Assembly (NCBI GenBank): GCA_030418115.1
Contig: JAUHQD010000001.1
Coordinates: forward strand, 372,001 to 436,000
Length of the DNA stretch: 64,000 bases
Reading direction: 5' to 3'
From: Alteromonadaceae bacterium BrNp21-10
GTDB lineage: Bacteria; Pseudomonadota; Gammaproteobacteria; Enterobacterales; Alteromonadaceae
Shown: in pieces, positions 52,877 through 61,846 of the stretch
Position numbering within the stretch: position 1 is the stretch's first letter
Layout: each line of letters opens with the position of its first letter
Made by a program: the position numbers and the translations under genes
Notes under the pieces: generated by a model
Databases searched by the model: none
The model's input: only the letters and a program-made list of their open reading frames with translations
Told to the model about the DNA's origin: nothing

Positions 52877-55021
52877 TTATTTTGCCAATTTATACTTTTG
52901 GTACTCAGGTACTCGCGCAACTAAATAATTCAGCCACTTACCTTCTTTTTGGTAGTAAGCCATCATTTTAGGATGAGTAATAATCAAACGATAGATTAAG
53001 TGAGAGGCCGCCATACCATCTAACCCAGACCATTGTGGGTATTGTTGTTTAAAGGCCAACACTTTATTCACGGCTTGTTCAATATCCAAATGTGACAAAG
53101 CAATAATAACCGCCCCGAAATCCCTAATTGAACTACTGACTAACATATTGCGTATTAATTCTTCAGCTTTAGCGCGTTCGTCAACCGTAATATAAGACAT
53201 AGCTAAGGCTGATTTAGCAAAGAAAAGCCAAAATCCAGTCAATTCTTTTTCATGTTTTGGGAAGGTCGATATTATCTGTTGTGCAATGTTCTCAGCGTTA
53301 CTTATATCTTGATGATTTAGGTAGATTGCTTGAATGTGTGTCAATAAATAATAATATGAGCCCATTTTTGCTACAGACGGGCTATCGTCAATATTAAAAT
53401 CTTCTAGTAACTTTATGATTGCAGGCTCGTCATTTAATGATTGAAACAGATCTACTTTGAAATCAACTCCACCATCCTTAACACTGCCATCACTGGTCAT
53501 TGGATCAACGCTTAAACTGATCATCTTTTGCAAATCGTTAATGAGGTCTTCATCTGCTGTTGCCCTAAATTGTTCTTCAATATTAAACAACCTGGCTAAG
53601 TGGTTAACCTTACCTAGTGTTTTATCAAGCCTATTATAAAGTAGGTCAGATGTTTTTTGATCTCCTACTTGGTTGAAATAGTGGAATGCACCTTGCACTA
53701 TACGTACATTTAAAGGGTCGAGTTCAAGAGCTTTCAAAAAGGGACCTTCAGCCAAATCATTTTCTCCTGCAAGTTGATACCACCAACCTAAGGTATACCA
53801 AACCATAGCTTCATTAGGATAGAGAATCGCGGCCTTATCCAAGGTCTTTTTTCTTTCAATATTGAACTCCGGGTTGTGTTCTGCAACCGAATCACTGGCC
53901 ATTGCCATCAGAGTTTCAAAATTATTTTCATCTAATGCCATTGCTTTATTTAACGCAAATTTGGCTCTGGCTGAATAGCTGTTTAACAACTCTGTACGTT
54001 CATTGTCTGAAAACCAACCATTCGATTTAATGTTACGGATGGTGTGATCGTAGGCTTCATTTAATAAGCCCCAAGCTGCTACAAAATCTCCATCTAATGC
54101 TACCGCTTTTTCCAATAAAGCAATTTGCTTTGTCATGCTTAGTTCACTTTCGGGCTCAACACGATCAATACTTTTTGCTTCTAAATAAAAATTATAAGCC
54201 TGTAAATTATGGGTAGGCATACTCTCTAAAGAGGTTGCTGAATTGGGCTGCAAAGCCGATTGCAATGCTTGACTAATTTCTTTGGCAATTGCAGATTGAA
54301 CTGAAAAAATATCGGTCAGTTCTCTATCATAATTATTTGCCCATAAATGGGTGTCGGTGGTCGCATCAATCAATTGCACAGTGACTCTTACATAATTATC
54401 AGCCCGTCTAACGGACCCCTCAACAATGTATCGGACTTTAAGTTCTTTACCAATATCAGTGGTGTTTAAGTCAGTGGTGCTATAGCGCATTGCAGAAGTG
54501 CGTGACGTTACTTTGAGGGCTTTAATGTAAGATAAGTTAGTGAGTATCTCTTCATGAATACCACCAGCAAAAAATGCATTTTCGGCCACTGCACTCATGT
54601 TCAATAAAGGTAAAACGGCAATCGAAATATCTTGCTGATCAGAGCTGCTGTTATTTAATGTCGGCTCATTAATTTCCGTTGAAAAATAGTTATCAAAAGT
54701 AACAAAAATCAAGGCCAGCAGAAGCAGACCAATCAATATAAAATCGAGCTTACGGCCAGTTGAATAGACTTTTGAATCCTTGCTTTCAACTTCGGTGCTT
54801 AGCTTAATTCCTTCAGGCGTTAACTCAAATGCCCAGGCAAAAAATAAAGCGATGGGGAAGCCAATAAAGCTTATATAGAAAACAATGCTGTTTAAACTAG
54901 TGGGTAAATTTAATGCGGGTACCGCAAGTGACGTTACTTGAATGATAATCCATCCAAGTGCAAGGTAAGCGAGGCCAACCTTGAAGACGTTTCGCCGTTT
55001 TAACTCCGCAAAAAAAGACAT
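52877..55021 (-). CDS. TPR membrane protein with TolB-N/adenylate-cyclase-like domain
   Basis: A 714-residue protein common in Alteromonadales: an N-terminal region with two or three membrane segments (FKVGLAYLALGWIIIQVTSLAVPAL, FYISFIGFPIALFFAWAFEL, and 95-115), a domain with IAVLPLLNMSAVAENAFFAGGIHEEILTNLSYIKALKVTSRTSAMRY and VRYIVEGSVRRADNYVRVTVQLIDATTDTHLWANNYDR, then TPR repeats to the end. Such proteins are often annotated as adenylate-cyclase-like but lack the cyclase catalytic domain. It stands alone and probably acts as a scaffold or sensor. 52696-52876 shows nothing. Confidence 0.8.
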   Translation of the reverse strand: MSFFAELKRRNVFKVGLAYLALGWIIIQVTSLAVPALNLPTSLNSIVFYISFIGFPIALFFAWAFELTPEGIKLSTEVESKDSKVYSTGRKLDFILIGLLLLALIFVTFDNYFSTEINEPTLNNSSSDQQDISIAVLPLLNMSAVAENAFFAGGIHEEILTNLSYIKALKVTSRTSAMRYSTTDLNTTDIGKELKVRYIVEGSVRRADNYVRVTVQLIDATTDTHLWANNYDRELTDIFSVQSAIAKEISQALQSALQPNSATSLESMPTHNLQAYNFYLEAKSIDRVEPESELSMTKQIALLEKAVALDGDFVAAWGLLNEAYDHTIRNIKSNGWFSDNERTELLNSYSARAKFALNKAMALDENNFETLMAMASDSVAEHNPEFNIERKKTLDKAAILYPNEAMVWYTLGWWYQLAGENDLAEGPFLKALELDPLNVRIVQGAFHYFNQVGDQKTSDLLYNRLDKTLGKVNHLARLFNIEEQFRATADEDLINDLQKMISLSVDPMTSDGSVKDGGVDFKVDLFQSLNDEPAIIKLLEDFNIDDSPSVAKMGSYYYLLTHIQAIYLNHQDISNAENIAQQIISTFPKHEKELTGFWLFFAKSALAMSYITVDERAKAEELIRNMLVSSSIRDFGAVIIALSHLDIEQAVNKVLAFKQQYPQWSGLDGMAASHLIYRLIITHPKMMAYYQKEGKWLNYLVARVPEYQKYKLAK

Positions 55022-55148
55022 GCTATTCCATTATTATTATTCTCTAGTTTATAACAATAATGGATTCTGACTGTGTTCGCCATGTATTTAATTGTATAGG
55101 CTTGCTTCATTTATTATTTCAAAAAGTGCCAAGATTAAGAGGGATTAT

Positions 55149-55544
55149 TTACAAATGTAGCAAAATGGATTGCTGATCTTTCTTGGTCATTTTACTCACC
55201 ACTAATTTAAACGAATTATCCATCATGCGTTCAATTTCCCCTTGTGGGATTGAGCCATCTAATACCACAGTATTCCATAGGCGTTTGCTCATATGGTAAC
55301 CGGGGATCACGCTGGGGAATATATCTCTCAATGCTTGGGCTTCGTCAGGGTCGCATTTGAGGTTCATCCAATAAAAGCGCTTTTCTGCCTCGGCTTGGTG
55401 GGTGCCCACAGCTAGGTGTCCCAAGGCCAATGTGGCAAACATTTTATTCTTCACTTTAAACACCATTACCTCTTCACCGAAGGGGTAATCCAAAGTGCTG
55501 AAAGGTTTTTGTAATAAGTAAGTTTGGGCTTGTTGCTGATCCAT
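55149..55544 (-). CDS. MmcQ/YjbR family protein
   Basis: About 131 residues with the YjbR pattern: FPFGEEVMVFKVKNKMFATLA, WMNLKCDPDEAQALRDIFPSVIPGYHMSKRLWNTVVLDGSIPQGEIERMMDNSFKLVVSKM. The fold resembles a double-wing DNA-binding domain; no clear cellular role is known to me. I chose the ATG at 55544; the upstream ATG at 55562 adds six residues. It is divergent from the LacI gene and probably unrelated to the glycan locus. Confidence 0.88.
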   Translation of the reverse strand: MDQQQAQTYLLQKPFSTLDYPFGEEVMVFKVKNKMFATLALGHLAVGTHQAEAEKRFYWMNLKCDPDEAQALRDIFPSVIPGYHMSKRLWNTVVLDGSIPQGEIERMMDNSFKLVVSKMTKKDQQSILLHL

Positions 55545-55628
55545 GGCTTGTCCGTTGCGCAATTAAAACAGAGGTAAATAATAGCCATTTTAGGCTAACG
55601 TTGTCTGTAGTGAATTGGTACGGGATCC

Positions 55629-55642
55629 TGTAAGCGCTTGCA
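55629..55642. promoter_or_regulatory. LacI-type operator upstream of the lacI-family gene
   Basis: TGTAAGCGCTTGCA is an almost perfect 14-bp palindrome centred on CG, matching the LacI/GalR consensus (TGNAANCGNTTNCA). It lies 76 bp before the regulator start, suggesting autoregulation. No copy is seen near the TonB receptor promoter. Confidence 0.65.
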
Positions 55643-55717
55643 TAATATTCTTAAAGACATAACAATGCCTGCATCTATTTGGTTCCCCCTCTTAATGTAA
55701 TGCGGGTCGTATAAATT

Positions 55718-56731
55718 ATGTTGAGTATTAAAGAAATCGCTAAATTGGCTGACGTTTGTCCGGCCACAGTGTCGCGGGTACTTCGTCATCCGCATCTGGT
55801 TTCTGAAGAAAAACGTGATCGTGTTAACTCCATCGTTAAGCAAACTGGTTATGTACCAAATAATCTCGCCGTTAATTTACGCAATACCAAAACCTACAAG
55901 ATTATGGCCATCATTCCTGAGGTTATCCGCGCCTACAACAATGTCATTATCCGCAGCATGCAGGATATTGCCATTGAGCATGGTTACTCGGTGTTACTAG
56001 GGGATACCCAGTCATTGCAAAGTCGTGAAAAAGCCTTTGCCGATATGGCGCGCACGCGGGAAGTGGACGGCATTGTGCTGTTTTGTAGTCGTTTCCCTTT
56101 TGATATTGATCATACTGTGGACCTCGCCACACAATTACCGCCCATGGTACATGCCTGTGAATCGACAGATATGTTGGGGATCCCTAAGGTCAATATCGAT
56201 AATGTCGCCGCCGCACGTGAGGGGACTGAGTATTTAGCTTCATTAGGGCATAAGTTAATTGGTGTGGTTGCAGGGCATTCATTGACTCCCAGTACTGAGA
56301 GTCGCTTGGCGGGTTATCGTCAGGCAATTGATTCTGCCAATATCAATTACAATCCCAACCTAATCAGCACCGGTAACTATGATCTGAATATGGCAGAGGA
56401 GGCCACACAGTACTTAATGTCATTACGCCCTCGACCCACGGCGATTTTTGCCTTTAGTGATGAAATGGCCATTGGCTGTTTAAGTGCCCTGCATAAGCTG
56501 AAAATTAAAATACCAGAAGAAGTGTCGGTATTAGGGTTTGATGGTATTAGTTATGGGCCGTTCTTAAATCCGGCGTTATCTACGGTGGCACAACCTCTGC
56601 AACAAATTGGTCAAGCCTGTATGCAATTATTGTTGCCACAATTAAATGGCGAGCCGATGCAAGATTGTAATCGGGTTTTGCCCCATGAATTAGTGATTAG
56701 GCAAAGTACGGCACCAGCACCGGTTTACTGA
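55718..56731 (+). CDS. LacI family transcriptional regulator
   Basis: A 337-residue LacI/GalR regulator. The N-terminal HTH and hinge are clear: LSIKEIAKLADVCPATVSRVLRHPHLVSEEKRDRVNSIVKQTGYVPNNLAVNLR. The remainder is a periplasmic-binding-like effector domain (VILGFDGISYGPFLNPALSTVAQPLQQIG). It opens the glycan locus upstream of the TonB receptor, halogenase-like pair and GH97 gene, and probably senses an alpha-glucan breakdown product. The operator at 55629 suggests autoregulation. Confidence 0.94.
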   Translation: MLSIKEIAKLADVCPATVSRVLRHPHLVSEEKRDRVNSIVKQTGYVPNNLAVNLRNTKTYKIMAIIPEVIRAYNNVIIRSMQDIAIEHGYSVLLGDTQSLQSREKAFADMARTREVDGIVLFCSRFPFDIDHTVDLATQLPPMVHACESTDMLGIPKVNIDNVAAAREGTEYLASLGHKLIGVVAGHSLTPSTESRLAGYRQAIDSANINYNPNLISTGNYDLNMAEEATQYLMSLRPRPTAIFAFSDEMAIGCLSALHKLKIKIPEEVSVLGFDGISYGPFLNPALSTVAQPLQQIGQACMQLLLPQLNGEPMQDCNRVLPHELVIRQSTAPAPVY

Positions 56732-56923
56732 TTACTACGTTCTTTGCAAAAACGAAAACCTCAGAGTTGTCTTTTTGTAGACAAATATTTGCTGGTTTAA
56801 CTCCGTAAAGAAAATTCATTGCGGCTAACCTTCCAACAATCTGATCATATCTCTTGTTAAAAACGTCTATTTTGTAACCTTAAAATCTCGCTGCTGAATT
56901 GGCTTTTAAATTTTCATGAAAAA

Positions 56924-56984
56924 TGAAATCCATTTCATTTTTTGTGAAACCCATTTCATTTTCATGAAACCCATTTCATTTCTA
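56924..56984. promoter_or_regulatory. Array of three 20-21 bp operator-like repeats before the TonB receptor gene
   Basis: TGAAAYCCATTTCA occurs at 56924, 56945 and 56965, each followed by a spacer of T/C-rich sequence, giving a 20-21 bp period, about two helical turns. The core is an imperfect inverted repeat (TGAAA-N4-TTTCA). It differs from the LacI consensus (no central CG), so a different regulator may bind. It ends about 115 bp before the receptor start. The rest of 56732-57098 holds nothing I recognise. Confidence 0.6.
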
Positions 56985-57098
56985 AGTGCCTGTAGACAAA
57001 CGAAAATTCCCACTTATATTGTTCACAACTTTGTAACAAATGACGGGGTGTTACATCGTTATTCATATAACTACACTAACTAATATGGGGTTTACAAA

Positions 57099-60000
57099 AT
57101 GAGTTATCAGCGAGGCTTTAAGAAGAATATTCTAGCCACTGCGGTTGCATCATGTTTAGTCTCTGTTTCGGCAGGGAATGCGATTGCCGCAGAGAATGAC
57201 AATGAAGAAGTAACCGAAATTATTCAGATTACTGGGGTAAAAGGCGCACAATTTACCGCCAGAGAAACCAAACGAACGGCTAGTTCTATTGTTGATGCGA
57301 TTGCTGCAGAAGATATCGGTAAATTACCGGATGCGACATTGACCGATTCTTTACAACGTATCACCGGTGTGCAAATTCAGCGTAGTGCTGGCGAAGGCAG
57401 TAGTTTAAGTATTCGTGGTATGCAGCAGGTGTCGGTATTGCTCAACGGTGAGCAGTTCTTAGCGGCAGGTAATTTGTTCTCGGCGCAACCTAATTTTAAT
57501 GATGTACCGGCGCAGTTGTTAAAGGCGGCTACGGTATACAAAAGTACCGATGTCAGTAATGCGCAGTCTGGCATTACCGGGACTATCGATATTGAAACCT
57601 TCCGACCGCTAGATTTTAAAGATGGCTTTAGTAGCGCCGTTGGTGCGGAATTGTCGCGGGGTAGCATAAGTAAAACAACTGATCATACGGTAAATGGCCT
57701 TATTGCGTGGCGTAACGATGATATTGGTGTGCTGTTTTCTGCGGTGACCGGTGTGCGTAATTTAGCTAATGACTATGCTGGTCGTGCTAGTGGCGATCCA
57801 AATGGTTTTGAAATGGGGCCGGGTTCTAATTTTAATGGTCAGTGGACGGTTACCCATGGTCATGGTTTTGAATATTTCAGTGCCGAAGATGATCGTGATC
57901 GTACCGGTATCAATGGTTCAATACAGGCTGATTTGGGTAATGGTATTAAAGTATTGGTTGAAGGATTTTATACCGATGCCTTGGAATACAAGCGTTCCGT
58001 TGGTTTAAATATTTCAAACCGTTGGCAAGGTCAAGGCAGTACTAGCGATTATCAAAAATCCTTATGGCATTCTCGCTACAGTGATCCTAATGGTTGGAGT
58101 GGCGCTAATATTGCGGTGCCAACCGCCGCGTCTGAGACTATTACCGGTGCCGATGGCAGACAATGGATAGTGGGCAGTGAATATGATGTCGAAGCGCTGT
58201 GGATCTATTCCAATACCAAAAATCAAAAAGTCAAAACTGCATCGAAAAACTTTAACTTTCAGTTAGATTTTGACAATGGTTCACCCTTGACCGGTGGCTT
58301 ACGTTTGGTTGCGGGCAAAGCCAATAACAATTCTACGTTAGCGACAGTACAGGGCGGTATAAACAATTTCCGTCAAGATACGGTGCAGCAATTAAATGGT
58401 CACTTTTATCCTGTTTCCGCGATTGAAGATTACGGTTTAACACTAGATCCGGATCGTTTAGATGAGGTAGGTGTTGATGGTGGTCGTTTTGTATTACCCA
58501 ATCCTTATGGTTATGGCGAAGATCCAAATCTGCATGTGGCCTATAACGGCTTTGATGCCGCATGGAGTGGCTTTGATCAAACTATCAATGGTGGTTTAGG
58601 TAATGCGTCCGTAGCGCAATACATGGCCAATAAAGACAGCTGGATCAAAGAAGGTCTGCAAATGGAGATCAACAACGATACAGAATCTTCGATGCGTGCT
58701 GCCAGTGGATTTGCTAAATACTCCTTCGATGATTCTATGATCAAAGATGTGGAGTTTGGTGTTCGTCAAAGCACCCGTTCAGTAAGCAAAGAAGATTATG
58801 ATTACTGGGCGCAATTCTATGTGGATTCAGATAACCGCATCACTAGCCCTGAATTTCCTAGTGCCAGTAATATTGTTGGTTGTTATGCCCAGTGGCGCTC
58901 AATAGACCAATTGTTTAATGGTGGAGGCAGTGGCTCGGAATGTTCTGCTGGTGAAAGAATGGTCGGTGCTGAAGGTGATGCAACATCATTTACGCCATAC
59001 TTCATTTTGCCCCCTCAAGGTTTAGATGCCAATCAGGGTGAAACCGCGGTGTTTATTGAGGATTTAGGTGATCACGTTAGTGGCATTCCGGGTTTCTGGG
59101 CGGTTGATCCTCGTTCTTTGGATAATGCTGAAGATTATAACCGTGCAGTATTTGGCGATATTAAGAAAATTATCAATCCGGGTACCAGCTACGATATCGA
59201 TATTGATGAAGCGACAGCCTACTTTGTAGCTAATTTCGAAACCGATAGCATTATTGGTAGCATTGGTGCTCGTTATATCAAAACCGATATTGCCGCCAAT
59301 ATTTACGAAACTACCCCCATCACCCGTACTAATGGTGGTTCGGTGTATTACTCCGGTCGTCAGTTACAAGAAAAATCCCGTTCGTTCTTCTTGCCTACTT
59401 TTAACATGACCTACACCCCGAATGATGAATGGGCTTTCCGTGTTGCGGTGTCACGTAACAAGCAAGACTTGGATCTTAATCAGTATGGTAGCAGCTTAAC
59501 TATTTTCACTGGTCCTGATCCTGATGACGCAACGCAACGAGTACCTAGTGGCTGGAACTCGTCAGGCAGTATTGATTTAGAGCCTTGGTTGAGTACCAAC
59601 TACGATGTGTCAGCGGAATACTATTTTGGTGAAGCGAGTATGGCTGCTATCGGTGGATTCTGGGTCGATATCGATACCTTTGTGGAAACACAGGGGAGCC
59701 AGATGACCGTTGATTACAATGGCCGTACTTACACTATTGATGGTACCGGGCCTGTTGAAGGTAACGGCGGTGAAGTGAAAGGCATTGAGCTAGGCACTAA
59801 ATTGGCCTTAAGCGATGTGGTCGGCAGTGATAGCTTCTTAAGTAGTTTTGGTATTGATGCTAACTACACCTATTCACCTAGTGAACGTCCTGGGGAATCT
59901 TCCAGTGTTACCGGTGAAAAATATCCTTTCGCCAACAACTCTGAACATACCTACAACCTAGTGGTTTGGTATCAAGAAGGGCCGTTGCAAGGGCGGATTG

Positions 60001-60260
60001 CTGTCAATGGTCGTAGTGAGCGGTTCGATCGCGACTTTATGGGCCAATACGGTTTTTCTACCTACACCCCATCAAGTACCTACATGGATATGAATGTCAG
60101 CTATGACGTAATGGAAGATGTCACCGTGTATTTGCAAGGTTCAAACCTTACCGGTGAAGACTATGAGCAAGTTTATCGTTTAGCCGATGGTGTTGAGCAA
60201 CAGGGATTTGTGTATGACAACGAAGCCCGTTATTCAGTAGGTGTAAGAGCGAAGTTCTAA
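57099..60260 (+). CDS. TonB-dependent receptor (CarB/glycan type)
   Basis: A 1053-residue outer-membrane receptor. A signal peptide (residues 10-30, SAGNAIAA) is followed by the plug domain (IVDAIAAEDIGKLPDATLTDSLQRITGVQIQRSAGEGSSLSIRGMQQVSVLLNGEQFLAAGN) and a long beta-barrel ending in SVGVRAKF with a terminal aromatic residue. It is the large family used by Alteromonadales for oligosaccharide uptake. Followed by the halogenase-like pair and GH97, it probably imports an alpha-glucan. Regulation may involve the LacI gene and the repeat array in its promoter region. Confidence 0.93.
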   Translation: MSYQRGFKKNILATAVASCLVSVSAGNAIAAENDNEEVTEIIQITGVKGAQFTARETKRTASSIVDAIAAEDIGKLPDATLTDSLQRITGVQIQRSAGEGSSLSIRGMQQVSVLLNGEQFLAAGNLFSAQPNFNDVPAQLLKAATVYKSTDVSNAQSGITGTIDIETFRPLDFKDGFSSAVGAELSRGSISKTTDHTVNGLIAWRNDDIGVLFSAVTGVRNLANDYAGRASGDPNGFEMGPGSNFNGQWTVTHGHGFEYFSAEDDRDRTGINGSIQADLGNGIKVLVEGFYTDALEYKRSVGLNISNRWQGQGSTSDYQKSLWHSRYSDPNGWSGANIAVPTAASETITGADGRQWIVGSEYDVEALWIYSNTKNQKVKTASKNFNFQLDFDNGSPLTGGLRLVAGKANNNSTLATVQGGINNFRQDTVQQLNGHFYPVSAIEDYGLTLDPDRLDEVGVDGGRFVLPNPYGYGEDPNLHVAYNGFDAAWSGFDQTINGGLGNASVAQYMANKDSWIKEGLQMEINNDTESSMRAASGFAKYSFDDSMIKDVEFGVRQSTRSVSKEDYDYWAQFYVDSDNRITSPEFPSASNIVGCYAQWRSIDQLFNGGGSGSECSAGERMVGAEGDATSFTPYFILPPQGLDANQGETAVFIEDLGDHVSGIPGFWAVDPRSLDNAEDYNRAVFGDIKKIINPGTSYDIDIDEATAYFVANFETDSIIGSIGARYIKTDIAANIYETTPITRTNGGSVYYSGRQLQEKSRSFFLPTFNMTYTPNDEWAFRVAVSRNKQDLDLNQYGSSLTIFTGPDPDDATQRVPSGWNSSGSIDLEPWLSTNYDVSAEYYFGEASMAAIGGFWVDIDTFVETQGSQMTVDYNGRTYTIDGTGPVEGNGGEVKGIELGTKLALSDVVGSDSFLSSFGIDANYTYSPSERPGESSSVTGEKYPFANNSEHTYNLVVWYQEGPLQGRIAVNGRSERFDRDFMGQYGFSTYTPSSTYMDMNVSYDVMEDVTVYLQGSNLTGEDYEQVYRLADGVEQQGFVYDNEARYSVGVRAKF

Positions 60261-60321
60261 TTCAGGGGAATTAGCGCTATTAACGCGGCGGTACGTTGTC
60301 CTTACCGCCGCACTTTTTAAG

Positions 60322-61833
60322 GTGAATGGCTTGCAAAAATCGGATCATTTCAACATTGTTATTGTCGGCGGCGGAACCGCGGGCTGGATGACGGCGGCTA
60401 GTTTGAGCCAGCATTATTCTGCATTGGCGAATATTACCTTGATCGATTCTGCGGATATTGGCACCGTGGGGGTGGGGGAGGCGACAATCCCAACCATACG
60501 GCAATTTTGTCATAGTCTGGGTATTAGTGATCAGGAACTGATCAACTCCACCGAGGCTACCTGTAAGCTAGGTATTGAATTTAAAGATTGGTCCCAACCG
60601 GGGCGGCATTTTTTTCATCCTTTCGGCATTTTCGGACAAAAAATGGCGGGGATAGATTTTCACCAATATTGGTTAAAACTCAAAAATGAAGGCTTAGAAA
60701 GTGATTTTTGGGATTTCTCTCTCGCCAGTCAATTAGCTAAAGCCCACCGTTTTGCATTACCAAACCAACAGCCATCATCGGAACTGTCGGTATTCGATTG
60801 GGCAATGCACATAGATGCAGGGCTGTTTAGCCAGTTAATGCAGAAAAAGGCCTTAGCTAATGGCGTTAAACATATTAAGCAAACCATTCAACAAGTAGAG
60901 CTATGCAAACAAACCGGCAACATTGCACAGCTAGCTTTGGAAAATGGCCAACACATTCAGGCTGATTTTTTTGTTGATTGCAGTGGCTTTAAAGGGTTGC
61001 TGATAGAAGAAGCCTTACACAGCGGTTATAAAAATTGGCAGCAATGGCTGTTTTGTGACAGTGCCTATGCTATGCAATGTCAGTCGCAATCAACGTTACC
61101 GCCTTTTACTACGGTTAGTGCGCAACCTGCTGGCTGGACGTGGAGCATTCCACTGCAGCATCGTATTGGTCAGGGCCATGTGTTTTCCAGTCAATATACC
61201 AGCGATGCCGCAGCCCTAGAGTTGCTATTAACCCAAGCCACAACCGGCATTGTTAAAGAGCCTAAAAAACTCACTTTTGTACCCGGGCGACGTAAGCTGG
61301 TTTGGCAGAAAAATTGTGTAGCTATAGGGCTGTCAGCTGGATTTTTAGAGCCTCTGGAAAGTACCAGTATTGCTCTTATCCAAACCGGAATTGAACGCTT
61401 AGTCGCGGCATTGTCCACATTTAATCTGAGCCAAGCGGTAAAAGATGAATTTAATCAAACTACGGCGTTGGAATACGAACGCGCCCGTGACTTTTTGATC
61501 ATGCACTATGCCTTGAATCAACGTCAGCATGATGATTTTTGGCAACATTGCCGGCAAATGGAATTACCTGAATCTTTACAACATAAATTAGATGTCTATC
61601 AAGCCACTGGGCAGGTAGTGAATTTGCGCTGGGAAATTTTTCATCAGCCCAGCTGGCTGGCGGTACTGTTTGGTATGCAACATTTTCCAGAGCAGTTTGA
61701 TCAACGTATCCAGACCTTGGTTAACAACCAAACACTACAAAATTTGTTGAATAAAATGAAGTTGAATATCGAATCCGCAGTAGCTGAAACGGTAGAGCAT
61801 CGCGCCTTTATTCGGCAGTATTGCCGGACATGA
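60322..61833 (+). CDS. Flavin-dependent tryptophan halogenase-like protein 1
   Basis: A 503-residue FAD protein with the halogenase-family signatures: nucleotide loop IVGGGTAGWMTAASL, the GVGEATIPTIRQF segment, the WxWxIP motif in GWTWSIPLQHRIG, and EPLESTSIALIQTGIERL. It matches the TonB-linked tryptophan-halogenase group rather than pathway halogenases. The start at 60322 is GTG (an in-frame TTG nine bases on also fits the ribosome site). The second homologue starts 14 bp after its stop. These proteins are common in marine glycan loci, with unknown real substrate. Confidence 0.9.
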   Translation: MNGLQKSDHFNIVIVGGGTAGWMTAASLSQHYSALANITLIDSADIGTVGVGEATIPTIRQFCHSLGISDQELINSTEATCKLGIEFKDWSQPGRHFFHPFGIFGQKMAGIDFHQYWLKLKNEGLESDFWDFSLASQLAKAHRFALPNQQPSSELSVFDWAMHIDAGLFSQLMQKKALANGVKHIKQTIQQVELCKQTGNIAQLALENGQHIQADFFVDCSGFKGLLIEEALHSGYKNWQQWLFCDSAYAMQCQSQSTLPPFTTVSAQPAGWTWSIPLQHRIGQGHVFSSQYTSDAAALELLLTQATTGIVKEPKKLTFVPGRRKLVWQKNCVAIGLSAGFLEPLESTSIALIQTGIERLVAALSTFNLSQAVKDEFNQTTALEYERARDFLIMHYALNQRQHDDFWQHCRQMELPESLQHKLDVYQATGQVVNLRWEIFHQPSWLAVLFGMQHFPEQFDQRIQTLVNNQTLQNLLNKMKLNIESAVAETVEHRAFIRQYCRT

Positions 61834-61846
61834 AGTGAGTAATAAT

